NCBI GenBank assembly: GCA_937889655.1
Contig: CALBZG010000185.1
Location: forward strand, 1-40,172
Direction: 5' to 3'
DNA from: an uncultured Clostridia bacterium
Lineage (GTDB): Bacteria > Bacillota > Clostridia > Peptostreptococcales > Anaerovoracaceae
Length of the DNA stretch: 40,172 bases
Of this stretch, positions 1 to 8,070 are shown piece by piece. Made by a program: the position numbers and the translations under genes. Below the pieces are notes generated by a model that saw only the letters and a list, made by a program, of their open reading frames with translations, did not search any database and had not been told where the DNA came from. Every line of letters begins with the position of its first letter. Position 1 is the stretch's first letter.

Positions 1-618
1 GATCGCTAGAAGCATTTTTGTAATTGCCACTCCTGCGGCTCCGGCTCCGTTGATGGCCACCTTGACCTCGCCCGGAGCTTTGCCTGCGATTTTCAGGGCA
101 TTGATAAGCGCTGCCGAACAAACCACCGCCGTTCCATGCTGATCATCGTGGAATACCGGAATATCCAGCATTTCCTGAAGCCTTGACTCGATGTCGAAGC
201 ATCGTGGCGCTGCGATATCTTCTAAATTTATGCCGCCGAAAAACGGCGCAATATTTTTTATGATCATCAGGATCTCTTCCTCATCCTGCGTATCGAGACA
301 AATCGGCACCGCATCTATATCGGCGAAGCCCTTGAACAGGATTGCCTTGCCTTCCATGACCGGTATGGCAGCTTTCCCGCCGATATTCCCGAGTCCCAAC
401 ACAGCGGATCCATCGCTGACTACCGCCACGGTATTCTGTTTTGACGTGTACTTATAGACATTTTCCGGATCGTTCTTTATCTCCAGACACGGCTGGGCGA
501 CTCCGGGCGTATAGGCGATGCTCAGGTCATCCCTGGTTTCAAGGGGCACCTTGCTGACCATAGCCCACTTGCCTTTATTCTCTTCATGCATTTTCAGTGA
601 TTCTTTGTAATAATCCAT
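1..618 (-). CDS. NAD(P)-dependent malic enzyme, N-terminal part (cut by window start)
   Basis: The minus strand from the ATG at 616-618 reads open to base 1, giving about 206 residues with no stop, so the C-terminal half lies outside the window. Visible family motifs are the substrate-site SIAYTPGVAQPC near the N terminus, GNIGGKAAIPVMEGK, a DIDAVP stretch, the metal-site DDQHGTAVV and a GAGAAGVAI dinucleotide-binding turn at the cut end. The family oxidatively decarboxylates malate to pyruvate and CO2 with NAD or NADP; which cofactor cannot be told here. An AAGGAG ribosome binding site precedes the ATG and a good promoter lies at 656-684. A terminator at 716-747 separates it from the thiolase gene, so it is probably transcribed on its own. 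Confidence 0.93.
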   Translation of the reverse strand, partial: MDYYKESLKMHEENKGKWAMVSKVPLETRDDLSIAYTPGVAQPCLEIKNDPENVYKYTSKQNTVAVVSDGSAVLGLGNIGGKAAIPVMEGKAILFKGFADIDAVPICLDTQDEEEILMIIKNIAPFFGGINLEDIAAPRCFDIESRLQEMLDIPVFHDDQHGTAVVCSAALINALKIAGKAPGEVKVAINGAGAAGVAITKMLLAI

Positions 619-655
619 TTATCTTATCCGCTCCTTCATAGGTTCATATTTTTTA

Positions 656-684
656 AGTATATACAAATAGACTTAGATTTTCAA
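656..684 (-). promoter_or_regulatory. Promoter of the malic enzyme gene
   Basis: On the minus strand TTGAAA (679-684) and TATACT (656-661) are separated by exactly 17 bases. Each is one mismatch from the housekeeping consensus. The expected start of transcription is near 650, giving a leader of roughly 30 bases that contains the AAGGAG site. Confidence 0.7.
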
Positions 685-715
685 GGGTAAGAGGGTGGCG
701 CAGGGAAAACTTCGC

Positions 716-747
716 AAAAAAACAACGTACATGTATCGTACGCTGTT
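716..747 (-). terminator. Intrinsic terminator after thiolase
   Basis: Read on the minus strand, AACAGCGTAC (738-747) pairs with GTACGTTGTT (721-730) as a 10-bp stem with one G-T pair and a 7-base loop, followed by a run of T (complement of 716-722). It begins 24 bases past the thiolase stop codon. Confidence 0.85.
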
Positions 748-770
748 TCAGTTTATTCCATATCTTCAAA

Positions 771-1949
771 CTATCTTTCTACGATCAGAGCTGTTCCCTG
801 GCCGCCGCCGATGCAAAGGGTGGCAAGGCCGAGTTTGGAATCTCTCTTGATCATCTCATGGATCAGAGTGATCAGGATCCTGCATCCGGATGCGCCGATC
901 GGATGTCCGATGGCGATGGCTCCACCATTTACATTGAGTTTTTCAGGGTCGAACCCGAGCTCTTTACCAACCGCCAATGACTGTGCTGCAAAAGCTTCAT
1001 TTGCCTCGATCAGGTCAAGGTCCTTAACTTCGATACCGGCTTTTGCCATCGCTTTCTGCGAGGAAGGGACAGGTCCGATTCCCATAATCTGAGGATCGAC
1101 GCCGGCGGAAGCATAGCTCTTGATAGTGCAAAGAGGTTTGATCCCCAGCTCATCAGCCTTTTCCTTTGACATGACGATTACAGCAGCACCGGAGTCATTG
1201 ATACCGGAAGCGTTGGCTGCTGTTACTGTGCCATCTTTCTTGAAAGCAGCTTTCAGTTTCCCACAAGTATCCAGAGTTGTTCCGAACTTAGGGAATTCAT
1301 CAGTGTCAAATACGATCGGGTCACCCTTTTTCTGAGGGATCATTACAGGCACGATCTCATCCTTGAATCTGCCGGATTTGACAGCGACTTCCGCTTTGTT
1401 CTGGGATGCTGCTGCAAACGCATCCTGCTCTTCGCGGCTCAATCCCCATTTCTCAGCGATATTCTCAGCTGTGATCCCCATGTGGACCTTGCTGAAAGCG
1501 TCGGTAAGACCATCATAGACCATCATGTCAACAAGCTTGGTGTCGCCCATTCTTGCGCCCCAGCGAGCTGTCGGAGCTACGTATGGCGCCATGGACATGT
1601 TCTCAGCTCCACCCGCAACGATGATATCAGCATCGCCCGCTTTGATGATCTGGGCTGCCAGCGAAACCGATCTGAGACCGGAACCGCAAACCTTGTTCAA
1701 AGTCATTGCAGGAACCTCGATCGGGATCCCAGCTTCTATGGAAATCTGTCTTGCTATATTCTGTCCAAGTCCCCCCTGAAGGACGCTTCCCATGATGACC
1801 TCATCAACCTGCTCTGCTTTGATCCCTGCTCTGTTCAGAGCCTCTTTTACTGCAACGGCGCCCAATGTGGAAGCTGGGATATCCTTCAGTGATCCACCAA
1901 AATTGCCAACTGCAGTTCTTGCTGCTCCGACGATAACTACCTCTCTCAT
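771..1949 (-). CDS. Acetyl-CoA acetyltransferase (thiolase)
   Basis: 392 residues, the usual length for a biosynthetic-type thiolase. It joins two acetyl-CoA into acetoacetyl-CoA or runs the reverse. The nucleophile Cys88 sits in NKVCGSG, the general-base His349 in GGAIAIGHPIGASG, and the second active-site Cys379 in LCIGGGQGTA. An AAGGAGGA-type ribosome binding site precedes the ATG at 1949. A strong promoter lies at 2023-2051, and a GntR regulator gene with a candidate operator is directly upstream, so regulation by that protein is likely. The gene stands alone between its promoter and the 716-747 terminator. With the acyl-CoA dehydrogenase/Etf genes further along it fits a butyrate-type or fatty/amino-acid acyl-CoA pathway, but no hydroxybutyryl-CoA dehydrogenase or crotonase is in the window. 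Confidence 0.95.
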   Translation of the reverse strand: MREVVIVGAARTAVGNFGGSLKDIPASTLGAVAVKEALNRAGIKAEQVDEVIMGSVLQGGLGQNIARQISIEAGIPIEVPAMTLNKVCGSGLRSVSLAAQIIKAGDADIIVAGGAENMSMAPYVAPTARWGARMGDTKLVDMMVYDGLTDAFSKVHMGITAENIAEKWGLSREEQDAFAAASQNKAEVAVKSGRFKDEIVPVMIPQKKGDPIVFDTDEFPKFGTTLDTCGKLKAAFKKDGTVTAANASGINDSGAAVIVMSKEKADELGIKPLCTIKSYASAGVDPQIMGIGPVPSSQKAMAKAGIEVKDLDLIEANEAFAAQSLAVGKELGFDPEKLNVNGGAIAIGHPIGASGCRILITLIHEMIKRDSKLGLATLCIGGGQGTALIVER

Positions 1950-2022
1950 ATTAAATCCTCCTTAAAAATTATATCTGATTAAATCCATACTATCTACTCT
2001 ACACTCAAGAAGCACACGCAAC

Positions 2023-2051
2023 ATTATACTTTAGTTGCTTTTATTTTGCAA
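2023..2051 (-). promoter_or_regulatory. Promoter of the thiolase gene
   Basis: On the minus strand TTGCAA (2046-2051), a 17-base spacer and a perfect TATAAT (2023-2028) lie between the GntR stop and the thiolase start. The leader would be about 65 bases. A GntR-type operator candidate sits 22 bases upstream of the -35 element. Confidence 0.75.
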
Positions 2052-2073
2052 TTATGAAGTTTCTGTCCATTTC

Positions 2074-2085
2074 ATTGTATACGAT
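2074..2085. promoter_or_regulatory. Candidate FadR/FCD-type GntR operator
   Basis: ATTGTATACGAT is symmetric at 10 of 12 positions, and its core TTGTATACGA fits the TNGTNNACNA pattern known for FadR/FCD-subfamily GntR proteins. It abuts the GntR stop codon and lies just upstream of the thiolase -35. A weaker version, TTGTAGACTT (one position off the pattern), occurs at 2752-2761 directly before the GntR start. The assignment is an inference. Confidence 0.45.
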
Positions 2086-2751
2086 TTATTCGCTGCCGGT
2101 GCCTTCAAAGAATTTTTGCGCAACCAGTTTCAAGCCTTCCGCTTTGTATTCCCTCATAAGGTTATAGGCTTTTTCGCCGTCCCTGTTCCTGACGGCATTG
2201 AATATCTCTTCATGCTTATCCATGGAATATTGACACCAGCCCGGCACGGAAAGGTAGATGATCCCGAGAGGGTTGGTGGCGTGGAAAAGCGGGACCAGGG
2301 TATGATACAGCTTGCTGTTGTTCCCAGTTCGGTAAAGATTGAGTTTGTACTCCCTCGCCTTTGATAGATAGGCGACATATTCCTCTGCAAAGGCCAGATC
2401 TTCCATTTCCTTCAATTGTTTTTCAGCCTTCATGATTTCTTCATCGCTGATATTCTCGGCGGTTTTCCGAATGGCAAGAGCTTCGAGCTCGTAGGTTATT
2501 TCCAGGTTTTCAAAGGTGTCACGATTGCTGATCTGTTTGACACGGTAGCCTACATGGGGCTCCATATCCACCAGATTTTCGGACTCTAATCTGCTCAAGG
2601 CCTCTCTCACAGGAATATCGCTGACGCCGATCTGCTCGGCGATCTTTCTTATAACGATCCTATCTCCGGGCTTGTACTCCATTTTGAATATGGCATTTTT
2701 GATTGCATTATAGGCTGCTTCGCTCTTCGTAATGATCTTCTGCACTTCCAT
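2086..2751 (-). CDS. GntR family transcriptional regulator, FCD subfamily
   Basis: 221 residues. The first ~75 form a winged helix-turn-helix (AYNAIKNAIFKMEYKPGDRIVIRKIAEQIGVSD..PVREALSRLE), the standard GntR DNA-binding layout. The rest is a helical ligand-binding domain of FCD type, with candidate metal/ligand residues in the helices around TYELEALAIRKTA, a histidine in LVPLFHA and another in DKHEEIFNAVRN. Such regulators usually bind small acids or acyl compounds and repress neighbouring genes. A GGGAGG ribosome binding site lies about 11 bases before the ATG. The thiolase gene follows on the same strand with its own promoter, and the two candidate operators suggest autoregulation and thiolase control. 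The ligand is unknown. Confidence 0.88.
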   Translation of the reverse strand: MEVQKIITKSEAAYNAIKNAIFKMEYKPGDRIVIRKIAEQIGVSDIPVREALSRLESENLVDMEPHVGYRVKQISNRDTFENLEITYELEALAIRKTAENISDEEIMKAEKQLKEMEDLAFAEEYVAYLSKAREYKLNLYRTGNNSKLYHTLVPLFHATNPLGIIYLSVPGWCQYSMDKHEEIFNAVRNRDGEKAYNLMREYKAEGLKLVAQKFFEGTGSE

Positions 2752-2807
2752 TTGTAGACTTGCCTCCCTGCGATGATAAAAATATTTGTCACACCTTAAG
2801 ATTTCAG

Positions 2808-3764
2808 CTATTTGCGCTTAGCATAATCTTCCTTACACACAACGATATAGGTTTCTATAAGCTTTACGGGTTTGTAGGACAGCTTCGCCTTCCGGAGATT
2901 CGGGATCCCCATATCCTCTTCCCTGTTGATATATTTGAAATTGGCTCCCACAGACTTGCAGAATTCGTTATTGATAGCCTGATAAAGGCCTCTGTATTCA
3001 ACATTCGCTTTTTCAACATGTTCAGTTATCGTATTTCTGTTGAGCCTCCCGCCGATAGCGATGGCCTCGATCTTGCCTTCGATTCGAATTGCACCTGCCA
3101 AGTATCCGACATTCTCGATGTTCCGGAAAACGTCTTCCATCGCCCTTGCCTCCATTTCCAGAAGAGTTCTTTCGTTGTCAGGCACCTCTTTTCTGTCGTT
3201 GAATTCCTTGATGAACATCATGGCCTCCTCCGTCATGCCGGAGGTCAGAGGCACATATTCATATTCATAATTCTTCTTGAAATAATTGAGATGGTTTTTC
3301 TTGCTGTGGTAATCTCTGCCTGTAAGGTTGATCAGGTCCTGCAGCAGGTAAAGGTATTCATAATTTGGCCGGTCATCGATATAGCGCATTTCTCCGGGGC
3401 AGGAATGCCTCACCAGATCCAGCATATGCATCGGAATAAGTCGTATGCTGAAGGGTTGCCCCTTGGACTCAAAGAGAGCCTTGGCTGTATGAAGTGTTTC
3501 GTGGAGCTTTTGCGGTTCATAAACGCCCGTCCGGGTAAGGGGCGGAAACAAAAACGGGAGGATTATCCCGTCCTCCAGTTCGAGATGGCTTATGCCGGAA
3601 ATACATAAGTAGTCCCCGATGATCTGCCAGCTGAAGTGGTTGATATCCCTCCACATATAAAGCGATGTGAACGAAAGCCCTGATGTCCTGTAATCGAAGC
3701 CGTTCAAGTATTCTTCCAATATCGGTCTGTTTTCCATGGTGATCCGGTTGTCAAACATGTACAT
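2808..3764 (-). CDS. DUF2156 / phosphatidylglycerol lysyltransferase C-terminal-domain protein
   Basis: 318 residues, soluble, with no membrane segments. The opening (RPILEEYLNGFDYRTSGLSFTSLYMWRD) and the later NLTGRDYHSKKNHLNYFKKNYEYEYVPL are typical of stand-alone DUF2156 proteins, which share the GNAT-like double fold of the MprF catalytic domain. The MprF membrane half is absent, so aminoacyl transfer to lipids is unproven; acyl or aminoacyl transfer is the family-level guess. The start overlaps no other frame and lies 2 bases after the isochorismatase-fold gene, so the two are co-transcribed and probably coupled. The ribosome binding site is weak. A second in-frame ATG lies two codons in. 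Confidence 0.82.
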   Translation of the reverse strand: MYMFDNRITMENRPILEEYLNGFDYRTSGLSFTSLYMWRDINHFSWQIIGDYLCISGISHLELEDGIILPFLFPPLTRTGVYEPQKLHETLHTAKALFESKGQPFSIRLIPMHMLDLVRHSCPGEMRYIDDRPNYEYLYLLQDLINLTGRDYHSKKNHLNYFKKNYEYEYVPLTSGMTEEAMMFIKEFNDRKEVPDNERTLLEMEARAMEDVFRNIENVGYLAGAIRIEGKIEAIAIGGRLNRNTITEHVEKANVEYRGLYQAINNEFCKSVGANFKYINREEDMGIPNLRKAKLSYKPVKLIETYIVVCKEDYAKRK

Positions 3765-3766
3765 AT

Positions 3767-4318
3767 CTACTTCACCAGCTTCGATATTTCTTTGAAGCCG
3801 TGGGCTTCAGCGCCGCCAAGCATCTCAAACAGGATAGCCTCATAAGTGGTGCCGATGCAGCCGGCTTCCACCATCCTGCGGCCGGCGTATTTCTTGTCAT
3901 TGTTGCTTCTTGAGCCGATGGCATCTTCGATGATGAACACGTTATAGCCCTCGCTGATCAGGTCAAGGGCCGTCTGTTCCACACAAACATGAGCTTCAAT
4001 ACCGCACAGGATGACGTCGCTTCTGCCCAGTTCGTTAAATACCTCGGCAAAAAACGGTTCGCCCATGACGCTGAAGCTTGTTTTTGTAATCGGCTGGGTG
4101 TCTCCGAGGACTTCCGCGATTGAAGGGACCGTCGGTCCGAGTCCCTTCGGATACTGCTCCGTGGCCAGGACCGGCACATCAAGTATCCGGGCGCCCCTGA
4201 TCAGCTTCGCTGCCGTTGCACAGATCTCGTCTCCGTTTTTGATGGCCGGAAGCAGCCTCTCTTGAAAATCTACTACGATCAGGACTGCATTGTCCCTATT
4301 CGCTTTTGCATTCTTCAT
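3767..4318 (-). CDS. Isochorismatase-family cysteine hydrolase
   Basis: 183 residues, single domain. The catalytic Asp is in VLIVVDFQERLLPAI near residue 17, and the nucleophilic Cys is in CGIEAHVCVEQTALDL about residue 110, followed by the usual NVFIIEDAIGSR strand. This is the fold of nicotinamidase, isochorismatase and related amidases; the sequence alone does not fix the substrate. It sits between surE (18 bases upstream) and the DUF2156 gene (2 bases downstream), all on the minus strand and probably one operon. Because SurE and a sirtuin are both nearby, a nucleotide or nicotinamide salvage role is possible but only inferred. Confidence 0.88.
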   Translation of the reverse strand: MKNAKANRDNAVLIVVDFQERLLPAIKNGDEICATAAKLIRGARILDVPVLATEQYPKGLGPTVPSIAEVLGDTQPITKTSFSVMGEPFFAEVFNELGRSDVILCGIEAHVCVEQTALDLISEGYNVFIIEDAIGSRSNNDKKYAGRRMVEAGCIGTTYEAILFEMLGGAEAHGFKEISKLVK

Positions 4319-4336
4319 ATTCCATTCCCCCTGTCA

Positions 4337-5101
4337 TTATTCTTCAATTCTCCAGCTTTGCACTTCTTCGATCAACCCGTGGTTCGTCAGATCATAGTGC
4401 AGAGGAGTTATGGTAATGTAACCCTCTTGCATAGCCATGACATCGATATTTCCCGGCAACCCTTCATAAACAACAGGGTCTCCGCCGTAGCGGTATCGGA
4501 TCTTGCCGTCTTCGCACTGCTGAGGGATGAACCAGTTGTCATATTCCCTGAGTCCAAGCCTGGTGTATTTAACACCCTTGATCAGATTCCTTGGAAGGTC
4601 CGGCACATTGATATTGATCACTGTTCGGTTGTCCAATTTTCCATAGCACTTTTTAAGCGCTTTGAAGGCCATCTCCCCAGCTATGGAAAAGTCTTTGACC
4701 ATATGGCTGTTGACGGAAACAGCGACGCTTGGCTTTCCACAGATACATCCTTCGATGGCCGCAGAAACCGTGCCGGAATACAGGGTGTCTGTTCCCAGAT
4801 TCCCTCCGTGATTGATGCCCGAAAACACCATGTCTATATCGATTCCATGCTTATTTAAGAACGCGATGCCCAATTTCACACTATCTGCAGGTGTGCCGGA
4901 AATCGAAAGAGCAAGTTTGGCGCCTTCAAAAGGCACCTCGTTGATATCCAGCAGCTGAGCTACCGTGATGCCGTGGCCCGACGCCGAGCGCTGGCTGTCC
5001 GGCGCGCATACATAAATATTGGCTTCGGGGCAAAGTGATTTGACCATCACTTGTATCCCAGGTGCATTTATACCATCATCATTCGAGATCAATAAGTTCA
5101 T
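4337..5101 (-). CDS. surE: 5'/3'-nucleotidase SurE
   Basis: 254 residues, the normal SurE length. The N-terminal ISNDDGINAPGI carries the two metal-binding aspartates (8 and 9); SGINHGGNLGTDTLYSGTVSAA holds the conserved Asn and surrounding active-site loop, and SASGHGIT the conserved serine region. SurE removes phosphate from nucleoside 5' and 3' monophosphates and often from short polyphosphate, in the cytoplasm, with Mg or Mn. A GTGGAGGAAGA ribosome binding site is directly before the ATG. It probably opens the surE-isochorismatase-DUF2156 operon, from an extended -10 promoter at 5265-5273 with a leader of about 155 bases. Confidence 0.95.
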   Translation of the reverse strand: MNLLISNDDGINAPGIQVMVKSLCPEANIYVCAPDSQRSASGHGITVAQLLDINEVPFEGAKLALSISGTPADSVKLGIAFLNKHGIDIDMVFSGINHGGNLGTDTLYSGTVSAAIEGCICGKPSVAVSVNSHMVKDFSIAGEMAFKALKKCYGKLDNRTVININVPDLPRNLIKGVKYTRLGLREYDNWFIPQQCEDGKIRYRYGGDPVVYEGLPGNIDVMAMQEGYITITPLHYDLTNHGLIEEVQSWRIEE

Positions 5102-5264
5102 TCTTCCTCCACTAATCCTTTAATCCTTTTGAATCTTTGAAACATTTATCATAAATCTTTAATTTCTATTTTTTGAGCCTAAGTCTTAGGTCTTTATTTT
5201 TTGGCGCTTTCGATATCCTTCTGAGGCCCTTGATCAAGTAATACCTATTTGCATCATAAATTAT

Positions 5265-5273
5265 ATTATACCA
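5265..5273 (-). promoter_or_regulatory. Extended -10 promoter ahead of surE
   Basis: On the minus strand TGGTATAAT (perfect TATAAT at 5265-5270 with the TG extension) lies in the AT-rich gap between the sirtuin stop and surE. No good -35 is visible. The leader of about 155 bases contains CCTAAGACTTAGG, a small hairpin near 5178-5191. Confidence 0.5.
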
Positions 5274-5356
5274 TACAAGTGCTTTATTTAAAATATATTG
5301 GTGCGCATTTGCCAGGTACTTGCAGCGGATCCCCCGATTCCACCGCCCTTTCATCT

Positions 5357-6100
5357 CTAATCTCCAAGCACTTCGCCGATAGCGTCCTGAATGACCAGGG
5401 TCGCCCTTGAATCATACTGCGTGGAGGATTTGTTGATCAATATGATGTTCTTGCCTCTGAAATAGTTGATCAGCCCTGCTGCGGGATAAACCACAAGAGA
5501 CGTGCCGCCAACGATCAGCGTATCCGCCTTTCTGATTGCATCCACAGCACCGTTGATGCATTCCTCATCCAACGGCTCCTCATAGAGCACCACATCAGGC
5601 TTAACGATCCCGCCGCATTTCCTGCAGTAGGGTATGGATGTTTGATTTCCTTTCTTATCCGTGCAATTGGCTGGATCCAATATATAGCTCAAATCATAGA
5701 ATGTTCCGCATTCCATGCATTTGTTGCGCATGACCGAACCATGCAGTTCAAAAACTTTCCGGCTTCCTGCCGCCTGATGCAGTCCGTCGATGTTCTGGGT
5801 GACAACCGCCTTCAATTTCCCTTCTTCTTCAAGGCGAGCCAGAGCATGATGCGCTTTATTAGGCTTCGCATCCGGGTATATCATATTCTTCTTATAATAA
5901 TCATAGAAGATTTCAGTATTGGAAAAGAAGAAGCTTCGTGAAATCATAGTCTCCGGACTGTGTCCGTATTGTTTCTGTGCATTGTAAAGTCCGGTTTCCG
6001 AGCGGAAATCCGGAATGTTGCTTTCGGTGGAAACACCGGCTCCGCCAAAAAAAACTATATTGGAGCTATTGTCGATTATTTTTTTCACTCTTTCATCCAT
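5357..6100 (-). CDS. Sir2-family NAD-dependent protein deacylase
   Basis: 247 residues from the chosen ATG. In order: NAD-binding GAGVSTESNIPDFRSE, the QNIDGLHQAAG loop, catalytic His in ELHGSV, a four-cysteine zinc site (CMECG and, about 35 residues on, CRKCGG), and GTSLVVYPAAGL near the end. Sirtuins remove acyl groups from lysines using NAD, releasing nicotinamide. The open frame extends to a GTG at 6145 that overlaps the patatin stop (GTGA), adding 15 residues, and there is another ATG at 6115. I chose 6100 because the conserved fold begins right after it and an AAAGGGA lies upstream, but the start is uncertain. It is probably co-transcribed with the patatin gene upstream. Confidence 0.9.
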   Translation of the reverse strand: MDERVKKIIDNSSNIVFFGGAGVSTESNIPDFRSETGLYNAQKQYGHSPETMISRSFFFSNTEIFYDYYKKNMIYPDAKPNKAHHALARLEEEGKLKAVVTQNIDGLHQAAGSRKVFELHGSVMRNKCMECGTFYDLSYILDPANCTDKKGNQTSIPYCRKCGGIVKPDVVLYEEPLDEECINGAVDAIRKADTLIVGGTSLVVYPAAGLINYFRGKNIILINKSSTQYDSRATLVIQDAIGEVLGD

Positions 6101-6141
6101 AGCTTTCCCTTTCATGCCGGTCTCTTTCGAGTACCGTCTGC

Positions 6142-7281
6142 TCACACGATTTTTTCTTCCAGAAGATATCTTGCCGCCCGGGCTTCCTCACCCAAAACTC
6201 TGCTTACCGGTTTCACGATTAGGTCTACGGCATTCTGAGGCAGGCTCCTGACTTTATCCGCCATGGCCAGTGTCCGGGTCCTGGCATTTAAAAGCTCCAG
6301 TTCCTTCTTGCCGCGCATTCCGGCCACCTGTTCAGCCAGCGCCATATTCAAGTCTTCTCTTGCATAAATTTTCAGAGGATCCAATTCAAAAACCTTCGCC
6401 GCAGCATCCGCATCCTTCACTTCTTCAACCGTATACTGACCTGTTTTGAAGGTGTAGTATCTGCCGGTGCAGACCCCGAAGGCCTTGAGGGCATCAAGAT
6501 GCCCCAGTTCCATGATCCTCTCTGCATTGTCCTTGTTGAAAATCAGCATGCTTCCAAGATTCCAGCGGCTGGAGATCCAAGTCAGGTTTTTAAAATTCTT
6601 GCTCCTGACCCTTTGAAGCGGATTACCCGTATTGAGATCCACTGCGATCACACGGTCAGCGCCCCGGTCCACAGCCATTCCCACTGGCACCGTATCCACG
6701 TATCCGCCGTCGATGAAGGTTTTATCATCGATTTCGTAGGCCTGTGCTGCCGGGAAGCAGGCTGCGCTGGCCATGATATAATCATGCAGGCGTCCCTGCG
6801 GAATATCTTCCTTGAATAGCCGATGCCCCTTGATCACCTGTTTATCCTTCAGCGGAGGTACCTCTGTGACTACCAGCCCGTAATCCAGAGGGGATCTTCG
6901 GACCTTGTCCTCATCAATATAGCAGTGGAGCAGCCGGTTCAGCCCACTGGCCGGGGCGCCCTTATGCTTCCACATTTCTCTCAGATATGCCAGGCCCTCT
7001 TCAGCATTCATGCCTGCGATTTCGATCTCCTGGGCAAATTTGAGATTCGGAAGCCCCTCGGTATCGATATCGAAGATCATATCCGTTTCCAATTCCCGCC
7101 AAAGTTTTCGTGCCAACTCAAAAAGATCCTGGGCCACCATAGCTGCATTGATCGCACCCACAGATGTCCCGGTCACGATATCGAATTGGTGATCCTGCTC
7201 CTGGCAGGCCTTCCAGACGCCTATTTCATAAGCGCCCCTCGAACCGCCGCCGCCCAGCACAAGAGCCATCTTTTCTTTCAT
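6142..7281 (-). CDS. Patatin-like phospholipase
   Basis: 379 residues. The oxyanion-hole GGGGSRGAYEIGV opens the protein, the nucleophile Ser is in GTSVGAINAA (residue 40), and the partner Asp is in FIDGGYVDTVP (residue 191): a complete Ser-Asp dyad. Patatin-like enzymes cleave acyl esters of lipids. No signal peptide or membrane segment is seen, so it is probably cytoplasmic. The C-terminal third (about 250-379) is helical and unassigned. The ATG at 7281 is preferred because AAGGAG lies 7 bases upstream of it; an ATG two codons earlier would leave only one base of spacing. The downstream sirtuin frame overlaps its stop. A TATAAT promoter lies at 7341-7346. Confidence 0.9.
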   Translation of the reverse strand: MKEKMALVLGGGGSRGAYEIGVWKACQEQDHQFDIVTGTSVGAINAAMVAQDLFELARKLWRELETDMIFDIDTEGLPNLKFAQEIEIAGMNAEEGLAYLREMWKHKGAPASGLNRLLHCYIDEDKVRRSPLDYGLVVTEVPPLKDKQVIKGHRLFKEDIPQGRLHDYIMASAACFPAAQAYEIDDKTFIDGGYVDTVPVGMAVDRGADRVIAVDLNTGNPLQRVRSKNFKNLTWISSRWNLGSMLIFNKDNAERIMELGHLDALKAFGVCTGRYYTFKTGQYTVEEVKDADAAAKVFELDPLKIYAREDLNMALAEQVAGMRGKKELELLNARTRTLAMADKVRSLPQNAVDLIVKPVSRVLGEEARAARYLLEEKIV

Positions 7282-7340
7282 AATCATTCTCCTTCAGGCA
7301 GCCGGGCACAGCAATGGCATGCCGGCACGACCCACATAAT

Positions 7341-7346
7341 ATTATA
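7341..7346 (-). promoter_or_regulatory. -10 element for patatin/sirtuin pair
   Basis: A perfect TATAAT on the minus strand, about 60 bases before the patatin start, within the gap divergent from the HD-domain gene. The -35 is poor (TTAAAA with a 16-base spacer). Confidence 0.45.
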
Positions 7347-7391
7347 CACTAATTGTGGAGATTTTAATGCCCCATTGCGGAATTTATCCTG

Positions 7392-7397
7392 TATAAT
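7392..7397 (+). promoter_or_regulatory. -10 element immediately before the HD-domain gene
   Basis: TATAAT ends only six bases before the ATG at 7404, so transcription should begin at or within a base or two of the start codon. No Shine-Dalgarno sequence lies in the intervening GGATTC. No convincing -35 is seen. Confidence 0.5.
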
Positions 7398-7403
7398 GGA
7401 TTC

Positions 7404-7967
7404 ATGAAAAAGAAACGTCTGACAAAAGAACAATGCCTTGCATTGCTGCATGAGCACCACACGCCCGAGCACGTGATCCGCCACTGCATGGAGGTCAGCA
7501 AAGTAGCGGTATCAGTAGGCCGCTCCTTGAAGGCTAAGGAGCTTCCCCTGGACCTCGGCCTGATCCGATCTTCCGGGCTGCTTCACGATATTGCCCGAGT
7601 CTATGACGAGCACTGGAATGTTGGCGCTGATATCCTTCTAAGCATGGGCTATGAGGAGGAAGCAGGCATCATCCGACAGCACATGACCTATACGATGACC
7701 ACAAGGGTGACGGAAATAAGAGAGCTGGATTTGGTGTGTCTGGGAGACCGTACTGTTCTGGAGGACAAATATGTGGGTCTTGAGAGACGCATGGAATATG
7801 TCTTCGAAAAAGTGAAAAACAATCCCATGGCGATCGAAATTATCACCGCCAAGAAGGCCCAGACTGAGGAACTGATCGTGGATATTGAGACACATATCGG
7901 CATGACCATGGATGATCTTATGAGAAGCCGATACTCTAAGACCTTCTGGATGGGTCCCAGCAGATAG
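7404..7967 (+). CDS. HD-domain phosphohydrolase-like protein
   Basis: 187 residues. An early metal-ligand His is in VIRHCMEVSKVA (His27), and the HD pair is in GLLHDIARVYDEH (His61-Asp62), followed by HMTYT (a further His) and, near residue 110, GDRTVLEDKYVGLERR. These fit the HD superfamily of metal-dependent phosphohydrolases, close in layout to the small HDIG/YqeK-like proteins that hydrolyse nucleotides. The exact substrate is not determined. It is divergent from the patatin gene and followed 103 bases later by a nitroreductase gene on the same strand. The gene appears to lack a ribosome binding site, and its TATAAT is nearly at the start codon, so the mRNA may be leaderless. Confidence 0.85.
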   Translation: MKKKRLTKEQCLALLHEHHTPEHVIRHCMEVSKVAVSVGRSLKAKELPLDLGLIRSSGLLHDIARVYDEHWNVGADILLSMGYEEEAGIIRQHMTYTMTTRVTEIRELDLVCLGDRTVLEDKYVGLERRMEYVFEKVKNNPMAIEIITAKKAQTEELIVDIETHIGMTMDDLMRSRYSKTFWMGPSR

Positions 7968-8070
7968 CACGAAAGTCCTTAGGAAAAATTTCAGGCAGGC
8001 TGGAGCGGATTCGATACAACGGCCCGATATATCCAGATATATTGAGATTCAGATTTGAGGGATAAAATCT

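Noticed and set aside
2760..3608. 282-codon plus-strand frame opposite the DUF2156 gene.
   Set aside because: Antisense shadow; no conserved motifs, no ribosome site, and it spans the GntR leader region.
5166..5354. 62-codon minus-strand frame starting two bases after the sirtuin stop.
   Set aside because: GGAG lies before it, but the frame is AT-rich and Lys/Arg/Tyr-heavy with no recognisable family, and the likely surE promoter (5265-5273) lies inside it. Not supported as a gene.
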